Under the pieces are notes generated by a model that was given only the letters and a program-made list of their open reading frames with translations, was not told the origin of the DNA and ran no database searches. A DNA stretch of 64,000 nucleotides, from positions 24,299-88,298 of the forward strand of contig NW_025408695.1 of NCBI RefSeq assembly GCF_020360975.1, in the 5' to 3' direction. This document shows, in pieces, positions 56,299 through 64,000 of this stretch (its first letter is position 1; each line of letters begins with the position of its first letter). The position numbers and the translations under genes are program-made. This DNA comes from Hirsutella rhossiliensis (taxonomy: Eukaryota > Ascomycota > Sordariomycetes > Hypocreales > Ophiocordycipitaceae).

Positions 56299-57059
56299 TC
56301 ATTCCTCAAATGCAAAATTTACGCCGATAGTTGTGCTCTCCATTTCGGCGACCTTTTGCGCCAAGCCCGGTGACTTCGGCAGGATCATTTTAGCCCATGT
56401 CGCCAGTTCGTCCCTGGTTGTAAATGCAAACATGGTTGCGGAGCCTTGCTTGATCTCGAAAGACAGTCGAGCGTCGAGAATAACTCTAAACGAACGTCAG
56501 AACGTAAATGCCGGGGCGGCGGCGGCGGATAAACTCACAAGCCGCCATTCGAAAATTCAGTCTCTTTGCCTTCACAGCCCACTCTCCTCAAGGCAGCAGA
56601 TGGTATTTCGAACAAGTCGTTTGCTGCTCGAACGGTAGGTAACGAATGCAAATGTGAACCGCTGTAGAATGCCGCTCGAGATCCCTTGCTCCACACCTGA
56701 ACAAGCAGGACGCGCAAACCAGCCTTTGCGCCACCCCTCCTAAAGGAGAATATGTGACCTGGATCTCTTCTGTATCGTAGATAGAGTCCTAGGCCGGACC
56801 ATTCAAAGAAAGCCTCAAGGATTGATCGAATGCGCTTATCCGAGTTAGGTAAATATCACCAGGATGTCTCGCCATTACTGACCAAGTCGTCAAGGACTTT
56901 GAGCTTGCAAAAGTCCAGGCCGTACTCCGACGACAGGGCAAAGTCTTCCTGCGCCATGGCCATTTTATGTTCCTGCTGTTCCGGGTCCAACAAGTGGTAG
57001 AAGCCATCTTCAAGAAGGAATCTCCTTGCGTCCTCAATAGAGAATGTCGTTGACGCCAT
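56299..57059 (-). CDS. Conserved-looking host protein of 219 residues, three exons, intact
   Basis: Exon 1 57,059-56,883, intron 56,882-56,835 (GTCAGT...CCTAAC...AAG), exon 2 56,834-56,539, intron 56,538-56,486 (GTGAGT...TCTGACG...TAG), exon 3 56,485-56,299. The CDS is 660 nt with no internal stop. It starts MASTTFSIEDARRFLLEDGF and has a central VQVWSKGSRAAFYSGSHLHS and RAANDLFEIPSAALRR segment. It ends with ILDARLSFEIKQGSATMFAF and LATWAKMILPKSP. No signal peptide, membrane segment or known domain that I can name. It resembles lineage-restricted fungal hypothetical proteins. The stop lies 38 bp from that of the C2H2 gene (convergent). It is the only multi-exon gene here with an undamaged frame. 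Confidence 0.75.
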
Positions 57060-57239
57060 AAGCAGAACTGTGCAGCAGAGGTTGATGGACAGAAAGGTCC
57101 ATCGGTGCCTGAAGGTGACGGTTGTGCAACAATCGGGCTGGCGCCTAAGGCCGGGAAAAATATTTTCCGGCTATCAACTCTGGTGAATATTGAAGGGCGG
57201 GCGGAGGCCGTCATCATGGTGGGGCAGGGCGCCCTTCAC

Positions 57240-57745
57240 TCCGACGCCCACGAAAAGGTCGAGTCAAGCTTAGGAGCAAGGTCCGAAACACCGCACGACA
57301 GCTTGAAGACCCGGCGAATAGGAAAGTGAAAAGCGCCAGAAGCACGACGCGAGCGACACTGGACGAGGCTGCGGCTAACAGCACGACCGAGCCGCGAAAG
57401 GTCAGCAGCAGCGGCACTGGACAGCTGCAAATCATCCAAGAACTAAACCGACAAGTGAAGGAGACAGGCGATGAACTGAAGCACATGCGCGACAAGCTTA
57501 ATGTGATCGCGAGTAGCCGATCCTCGCGAGCCACCAGACCGGTCCACGAATGTCATACGAAGATGTGGCCACATCACCACGAGCCAGGCGACAAACGTCC
57601 GCACCTTTCGTTGATTCGCACAGCACCAAGCGCCTCCACTGAGACCTTGTACTGTACTTTTGATACGTCCAGAGTCGAATATAAGGACAGAAGCAAGGCG
57701 GAAGTCGGAGAGATCCGACAGGCCATCGAAAGAATATGCGCTTAA
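57240..57745 (+). pseudogene. Tad-like LINE ORF1 fragment
   Basis: The plus-strand frame reads KSARSTTRATLDEAAANSTT, a coiled-coil stretch LQIIQELNRQVKETGDELKH MRDKL, then LYCTFDTSRVEYKDRSKAEV GEIRQAIERI. The last block is the signature I associate with the ORF1 protein (Gag-like) of fungal Tad-group LINEs, just before its conserved region. It ends at 57,745 where Helitron-derived sequence begins. ORF2 is absent. Confidence 0.6.
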
Positions 57746-57789
57746 GGAGGACAGTATAGCTGGCGATGTGCAGCCCTTTCAGGCAATCG

Positions 57790-58521
57790 TACACCCACGA
57801 CGACACCTGTGCGGTCCCAACTATCATCCCTGCCGAGTTGACCTCGATCTCGGCATAGCGAGGATTGATCTTCCTCAGCCAAACAAGCGCACCCTCAACA
57901 ACTCGCCGCCTCACGGACAGGAGACCCGATAAATCACTTGAAGTTGACTTTCCACCCCCTGCCACGACACGTGCAAGAGCGGGTGCAGCAGCACTTTCGT
58001 CACCAGCTGCTGCACATTGTTTGGGGACACCATGACGTGACCTTGACGTGGTTTGGCTACCTCACGGCCTGCCGCTACTCGCCCGGGATTATACGCCGTG
58101 TGGCAAATCCGTAGCACGAGTTTACCGCGATCAACTTCTCTACCAGCGCAACGCCCTTGAGCTCGTCCGGGAACAAGTGCTCATAGCCAAGGTGGCTATG
58201 AAGTTGAGGCCGCCGACAACAAGCCACCTCGGTTCAAGCATCACGTGCACTCTGCACGGACCGTTACTCACCTGTCCTTAGGAAGCAATTCTAGCACCCT
58301 TAGGATTACAAATTGACAGCCACTGAGCCAATGCTATCTCCCTCCACTCTACTCTTGTCCGCTTGCGGTAGCTCAGCATGCTAGTCTGTATTGGCCGTGT
58401 TCGCATCGCGGAATCCTGACAAAAGCCACGTACCGTCGACGCCTTCCTTTGTGCGGCACTAGTGTGCACCTTGTCTACCCCAGCTGAACAGGCTCTTCCT
58501 CAAAAACGCAAAAGCTAGCTA
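57790..58521 (-). pseudogene. Helitron RepHel N-terminal remnant (fourth Helitron locus)
   Basis: Minus-strand fragments match Helitrons 1 and 2: LLSVRRRVVEGALVWLRKIN (57,905-57,850), QGHVMVSPNNVQQLVTKVL (58,045-57,990), VEWREIALAQWLSICNPKGA (58,360-58,300) and RKASTVRGFCQDS (58,445). Stops and frameshifts are frequent. The remnant is cut at 58,521 by the pogo insertion and resumes beyond it at 60,469 (GRGRRGCKLKD, matching RRRELQAED of Helitron 2). Confidence 0.75.
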
Positions 58522-60466
58522 CTCGTCCCACAGACCCACGTAAGTGGGTCCTCACCACCTGTCTGTGTCAACCACCTGGCTGTGTCACTTCACCGCTTCA
58601 AGCCTCTATCTTGACCTCAACAACGGCACATTATGAAGAATAAAGAGCTTACGCTTGAAGGCGCGTAGCCGAGGCTATTAAAGCCATTGAGGCAAATCCC
58701 AATATGTCCCTTCGCGCTGCGGCTAAGGAATTTGGGGTTCCACGCGAACGACTCCGCTTGCGATTTCACGGCATCCAACCTCGCAGCGGCCATAAAGCAA
58801 CGCATACGAGGCTATCGCCAGCTCAAGAGGACTCAATCGATCTGTATATCGATCGTCTTGAGCGTATAGGACTTGCGGTGCGGAAGGACTTATTACGCGA
58901 TGCAGCAAATCGGGTTCTAAGCTCCACGGTCGGCCCTGATGGTACCCGCAACGAACCCTTCGACTCCCAATGCTTTGTTGGCAAAAACTGGATATCCCGT
59001 TTTATTAAACGCAAGGGATATCATATTATGAAGCAAAAGGTACTCGATAACCAACGCAAGCTTGCCGAATCAGTCCCGCACGTTACCGAGTACCGGTACT
59101 TCAAGAAGCTCCACGAGACGATTGCCTCGTACGGGATTAACCCGGCTGATATCTGGAATATGGACGAGACGGGCTTCCGTATTGGTATTGGCAGGGACCA
59201 AGTTGTCGTCACGAAATCAAGGCGATCGCAATACTTTGGTATTGAGGAAAACAGGGAGTCGGCAACAGCCGTTGAAGCGATTTCTGCCGATGGTCGATAC
59301 ATCCCTGCGTTTTGATCCTATCCGGCAAGGTCCACCTCGAACAGTGGTACGCCATCAAGGAGCTAGATGGCGATACCCTTATTGGTGTTACGGAAACGGG
59401 ATTTACGAACGATCAGCTCAATCTAGCGTGGATTCAACATTTCGATAAGCATGCAAAGAGCAAAGGTGCTTGAGGCTATTGCTCCTTGACGGCCACGGCT
59501 CCCACCATATCCTTGACCTTATCGAGTACGCTGAAGCCCATAATATTGTGCTCTTTGCATTGCCTCCGCATCTTACGCATCTCCTTCAACCGCTTGACGT
59601 CGTGGTATTTCAGCCGTATAAACATTACCACAGTCGGGCAGTCGATTTTGCTATTCGCAGTGGTGCGAGTAAAATCACCAAGCTGGAGTTCCTCGCTATG
59701 ATCCAATCAATCCGCGTCAAAGCCTTCAAGGAGTCTACAATCCTCTCGGCATTCAAAAAACAGGATCCACCCATTCAATCCAAAGCCAATCCTCGAGAGA
59801 CTCAAAGAGAGGTACGGGACCAGACGCCGCCGACAGAGCTACCTGCAGAGCCGTATTCATCCCCTTTTGGTACCCCATACCGTACGGAAGTTTGAATCAG
59901 TTGGCCAACGTCTCCTTGAGTTTGACCCAATTGATGATATTGAGAAGGAGGTCTTCGTACATAACCTTCAACGCTACGTTAAAGGTGCAATCTCCCAAGG
60001 CCACGAGTTAAAGCAAACGATGGTCGATCTGTACAATACCAAGCTTGCCGAGCAGCAACGCCAAGGCCGGAAGAAATACAAGAACCGCCACCTTCAAAGC
60101 GGTGGAGTACTGACTGTAGACGAAGGGAGGCTATTGCGAAGTCAAAGGAAGATATTCGCATTGCAAAAGCAGAAAAGTTGGTACTGGCGAAGCAAAGAGA
60201 GAAAAGGGCGATTGAGCTCGAGGAGCGACGGGCAGCCCGGGCGGCTAAGAAAGCCGAAAAAGAAGCCCAACGATCAGCTTTATAAGCTACAAAAGTCAAA
60301 AATAGGTAGACTATTGCGGCCAGTATTCAATTATCGTATGCATCAATTTTTAACTTTTTTTGCCGTTTTATTATTAAATTAAGTTGGCGTTGAAGCCGTC
60401 AAGTGACACAGCCAGGTGGTTGACACAGACAGGTGGTGAGGACCCACCGTGGGTCTGTGGGACGAG
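58522..60466 (+). mobile_element. pogo-2 element with about 85-bp TIRs
   Basis: CTCGTCCCACAGACCCACG (58,522) is matched inverted at the right end (CGTGGGTCTGTGGGACGAG-like, to 60,466). The homology continues inward for about 85 bp through CCACCTGTCTGTGTCAACC and GGCTGTGTCACTT. TA flanks both sides (58,520-58,521; 60,467-60,468). Total 1,945 bp, a single-gene pogo element. Confidence 0.92.
58633..60285 (+). pseudogene. pogo-2 transposase, few frameshifts
   Basis: ATG at 58,633 (MKNKELTLEGA), a frame slip near 58,660, then HTH EAIKAIEANPNMSLRAAAKE FGVPRERL and CENP-B-type HTH (58,810-59,040, FVGKNWISRFIKRKG). DDE core: DIWNMDETGFRIGIG (first Asp, 59,148), LLLLDGHGSHHILDL (second, about 59,480), HLTHLLQPLDVVVFQPYKH (third, 59,570-59,620). 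The C-terminal coiled, Lys/Arg-rich tail is typical. Frameshifts near 59,310, 59,470 and 59,880. The least damaged transposase here apart from frame slips. Confidence 0.9.
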
Positions 60467-60468
60467 TA

Positions 60469-60640
60469 GTCCTTCAACTTGCAGCCCCGTCGTCCTCTGC
60501 CTCCGAGTCCTGGCTCGGATACGTTTCCTCGAGTCTGCTCTCGGCGGCGTGCCTCTTCGTCCCGCAAGATTTCACCTGGTGACAACTTTCTCCAGCAACT
60601 TGACGTGATGGCCTTGGCGTCAACCATTCAACTACATCTC
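60469..60640 (-). pseudogene. Continuation of the RepHel remnant beyond the pogo element
   Basis: The minus strand reads EARRREQTRGNVSEPGLGGR GRRGCKLKD up to the TA at the pogo border, aligning with the basic N-terminal region of Helitron 2 just before its conserved EDLASVLRFLEEDF. Weak by itself, but the position fits exactly. Confidence 0.5.
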
Positions 60641-60899
60641 CCAGTCCATCATCTCCCTCTTTTGGCTGAATGGGTCGTGGATGATACCACCAACATCTTG
60701 AGTGCTACCTTCAACGTTGCTTCCGACGACACTCATTTTCCATGCGACTCGCATGCCCGATGGATTCATTTGGCCTCATCCCGGCACTGCCGCTTCGCCT
60801 TGCGGACGGCCGATCCGTACACCCTCGACAACCCTGACAGACAGCTGGCCTCCGTCCGAGGCGGGCGTACGCGCGGCTGTGTTCTTCATCACCTTCGGT

Positions 60900-61620
60900 T
60901 GGAGAAGACGCAAGGGATGCTGACTCGAGTCTTGCAGCCGGAATTATATCCGGGTTATCGGCCTTCCCGCCTGGCGCGTCTGGCCCGCACCGACTGTCTG
61001 CTTGACGAATGCATCTCGGCTTGTCTGTGTGCCAATAGAAATGGGCCCCGAATGGCGATGCAACTGTGGCCGCTGTGTCTTGGTTATCATGATCCCCATC
61101 TCGCCTCTTTGTGGGCAACATGGGCCGGGCTCACGGAGTCCGCTTTGTACGACCGCGGTCAAGGAGCATCTTCTTTTCCGATGCAAGAAATGGATGGCGG
61201 AACGCGAGATCATGCTGCAATGCGAGAACAAAAATCGGAAACCTGTCGTACTTTTGTGAAGGACAAGCAGTGCACGACCCGGGGAATTGGGCGCTAGACG
61301 AGAGCAGTGAGAGCAGCGATCAAATTCCCAATCGCGACGGGAAGGCTCGACAGAGAGCAGGGGCAGCAGTCGAGGTGACTATGCAGACTGAGCAACACTA
61401 GCATCAAAAAGTTTCACACAGCGACAGACCACGCTTCAGCTGCTGAGGATAGGATGCCGAACACTTGGAGAAAGTGGCGGGCCTATCACTGACATTACGA
61501 GGTTAAGGGATGCAGAGCGTAGGAAGCGAGGAAGGGCTTGCGGGCGGTCGAGACAAAAGAGGAAGCGCAATCAGCTAGACGTCTAGGCTATTGGGCATAA
61601 CCTGAGCCTCCCGGCGAATT
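60900..61620 (+). pseudogene. LINE 3' fragment: zinc region and 3' UTR
   Basis: The coding end reads RCNCGRC (61,045) and EHLLFRCKKWMAEREIMLQ (61,165-61,220), the C-terminal zinc motif of the LINE at 50,832. The untranslated part at 61,425-61,480 (GCTTCAGCTGCTGAGGATAG, CCGAACACTTGGAGAAAG) matches the 3' UTR of that LINE and the SINE tail. A second, more diverged LINE insertion, 5'-truncated. Confidence 0.7.
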
Positions 61621-63285
61621 AAAACCATCCATTTCACAGGCTGGGCTCCATCCGAACCGTTCCTCGTAATCACAGGGCCAAGCATCCGTGGTCCAGCTCG
61701 CAGGGTTAGAAGGGCATGTCCCCTACCAAGTGTCAGGGACATGAATGCGTGGCCCTGGCCCGCTAAACGCCTTCCTGAGACTTCAAATCCTGCGGCAGCT
61801 TCTAGTTGAAGCGTCGGGCGCAGAAAGTGGCAGCTACGGAGCAGGGTTTATAAAATGGCGCATATATGGACACAGCCATACAGTAACAACGCCAGGCCTG
61901 ATCGATCCTGTACCGGGCTTGCTTGCACCCTGCACACGCTGCAGGTGACATGGCCAACGACATAGCACAGTAGTGAGACTTTAAGACCTGCGACAGATTT
62001 CAGGTGAAGTATTATTGGCTTTTTTTCGCATTGTAGGCGCAGAGTGTGCAGGCACCTGCGGGCTGGATTTCTGGTATATATGGCATCGAATGGCGATAAA
62101 GTCTTCACCATTTCAAGTCTTCTAAGTCTTCTGCGACTCAACAAAGTCAAGCTACCTGCAATAAGACGATGGCATCACATCTTGTCACCCCATGCTCGAT
62201 TAGGTGCGGTCACCTCAACGACACTGATCAGAAGGGTGCGCCATGAGGAGCCATGCCGACTTGAGTCCACCCCTTTCAGATCATCACCGAAAATTGCAGA
62301 GGTGTGTAGGGACCCTCACAAAGACTCCACCACAATTTCCGACCTCAGAGATAAATCATCTCTCCGTTACTGGTATTGTCGAAGCTCAGTGAGGAATGAG
62401 GATAGATATTTTTGGGGCCGTCAGGACTCCAGGTTGGGTGTGGGAGTGGGCATTCCGGTTTTCAGGAGCATCAGCGCCGAAATGGAAATAAGTATGCACG
62501 AAGCATGGCAGGAAGAGTCCAGAAGATTTGTCAAATTGGCGAGGTTGCGGTGCGAATTTTATGGATGGTCAAGAACCGTGTTCTGTTGATGAGTTGGACA
62601 GCGATAAGGCCCAAGGGTGAAACTTTTAGAAAGGGCGATGGAGATGATTCTTGAAGAGATGGAAAAGCCGAAGGAATTGCCCAGTAACTAATTATCTTTC
62701 CCCATCTCAGAGATCTATTCTCTGTTCCTTCCCTTCCAGCCTGACAATCCTGCCTTTCTTGACGCTCACGAAATGGCCCCGATAAGGCCGACCAGAGAAA
62801 GCAAGTTCTTGGCTCTGCGTGCCAGTTCGAAACCCACCTTGCGGAATTGTCACAGCTGAGAGTCACGCTTCCGGCAGCCGCGCTGTTGCCCACGAATCCC
62901 AATGTGGAACGGACCAACGACACCTTTTGCTCGTGTCTTTGACCATCCTTGTTTGGTCCATCTCCACCAGAGAGCTCATGGTGTCGTCACGGCCCCTGGA
63001 CAAGTTGCCCTCTGTACCGGTCCATGGCGTTCCAACCTTGTCACACATAGGATATCAGCCTCCAACAGTCTGACCCCTATTCGCAGATCCGTTCATTTCC
63101 CCACACTTCTAGGAGGCATCATCAACGCATCAGTGGCTTCCAGATGATCCGATCAGATGCTTCCATTCACTACCATTCCTTCCATTCTCATATTCAGGCA
63201 GTCTATAAAGATCGCCTCTTTCCCACCTTAGATAGCAGAATCAAAGTCTTCCAGTCCCTGATCTTTATGCCCACTTGCTCATCCT
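61621..63285. other. Gene-poor stretch with one unassigned ORF
   Basis: One plus-strand frame of 181 codons (62,044-62,589, with an internal Met at 62,080: MASNGDKVFTISSLLSLLRL) has no domain I recognise and could be chance. At 61,778-61,840 and 61,976-62,060 two similar segments (ACTTCAAATCCTGCGGCAGC / ACTTTAAGACCTGCGACAGA) suggest an old local duplication about 200 bp apart. Nothing else stands out. Confidence 0.35.
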
Positions 63286-64000
63286 CCGTGCGATAGGTGA
63301 AATTCGAGATTCAACTATTCGGTATGGGAGGTTTAGTATGACGACTAACCAAGCTAGCGCTTTATTGATCTTTTCTTCGTCAAGGTAGCCTTTGAAGACC
63401 TGGGACTCAATCTCTGTCGCGGCCCAGATCCCGCGCTTGCCCATAGAGTTGATCAAACCCTTCGATGATGGACGATTGAAGAGGAGATAAATTCTCCGAC
63501 ATTGATGTCGTGCTTGCCCTCAAGGTGTTTTCGAAAATTGGTGGTAACCGAAGTGCTGTAGGGATCCTCCTGGGGACAATGAAGACAATACATGAGGCGG
63601 TTCCTGCCTTTGAACTCCTTCCCTTTCACTGCCGGACGAGCATGTTTCCATGTTCAAGGCGGTTTTCCTCTTGTATTGCGAGATGTAGACGTGGAAGAAT
63701 CTGAAATAATGGATTCAGAATCGAAGAAGGATAACACAGACTCAGAATCCATCGTCGCGAGGTGATAATATGGTGTGGGTTGGTGGGAAGATGATTTCGT
63801 GGATGTGGGGATTTTTGCGGGTTCAAGCCTGGAATAGGCACAGCAAACATGGGCACAACGATTACGGTGAACAAGGACTCTTGTAAATAACCCCTGTGGG
63901 AACCTGTTAGTGGCGTGGTTTAGCCAATAATATGGAAATACATGGATCCATATCCATACCTTTTCCATGCCATTCATGGAAGGCCCCCTTTCCGCTCCCT
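63286..64000 (-). mobile_element. Second copy of the hAT family, cut by the window end
   Basis: About 700 bp align with 800-1475: GTGTTTTCGAAA.TTGGTGGT, ACATGAGGCGGTTCCTGCCTTTGAACTCC-type sequence (split by changes) and ATGGAAATACATGGATCCAT. The transposase remnant on the minus strand starts at an ATG at 63,752 (MDSESVLSFFDSESIISDSS) and passes through the BED finger, then jumps to QVFKGYLDEEKINKA, the same internal deletion zone as in the first copy. The terminal repeat would lie beyond 64,000. Confidence 0.8.

Overview
The window looks like a transposon-dense, gene-poor segment of a filamentous ascomycete genome, of the accessory or subtelomeric kind. Reasons: short 47-57 bp introns with GT...AG borders and CTRAY-type branch points, fungal transposon families throughout (Ty1/copia, Ty3/gypsy chromovirus, Tad-like LINE, hAT, pogo, Helitron), and only a few host-like genes. 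I cannot name the species. Almost every transposon reading frame is broken by single-base frameshifts, so either most copies are dead or the assembly has residual indel errors. One LTR pair differs only by indels, which points to the second.

Layout. 24-1500: deletion-derivative hAT with clean TIRs and 8-bp TSD. 1.5-3.6 kb: no recognised gene. 3.6-12.1 kb: Helitron 1 (+), with a RepHel gene and a divergent accessory gene. 12.2-14.0 kb: 3' half of a Ty3/gypsy chromovirus (-). 14.1-16.8 kb: a pogo transposase tail and a hAT transposase (-). 17.6-~27.9 kb: Helitron 2 (-), a diverged paralogue of Helitron 1 with the same two-gene plan. 28.1-28.9 kb: a third Helitron helicase tail. 28,972-41,219: a three-level nest, copia A (-) containing a hAT (32,999-40,018), which contains copia B (33,135-39,202); LTRs/TIRs and TSDs can be read for all three. 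41.2-43.0 kb: a cluster of ACTAATAGT motifs, a MYND zinc-finger gene and a small TIR element. 43,520-50,171: a pogo element split by a hAT (44,407-49,119, itself carrying a solo LTR) and by a 372-bp TRIM. 50,336-54,403: a tRNA-derived SINE followed by a 5'-truncated Tad-like LINE, with three copies of one 13-bp target duplication. 55,021-57,059: two host-like genes, tail to tail (C2H2 zinc-finger protein and an intact 219-residue protein). 57.2-61.6 kb: LINE ORF1 fragment, Helitron RepHel N-terminal remnant split by a second pogo element (58,522-60,466), and a LINE 3' fragment. 63.3-64.0 kb: a second copy of the hAT family seen at 24-1500.

How the parts work together: the Helitrons encode the HUH nuclease and Pif1-type helicase for rolling-circle transposition, and both carry a conserved divergent gene of unknown function. 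The LINE could supply reverse transcriptase for the SINE, whose 3' part resembles the LINE tail. A copia-class element could mobilise the TRIM, whose primer-binding and polypurine borders match those of copia A. All functional assignments come from reading motifs by eye; no database search was run.
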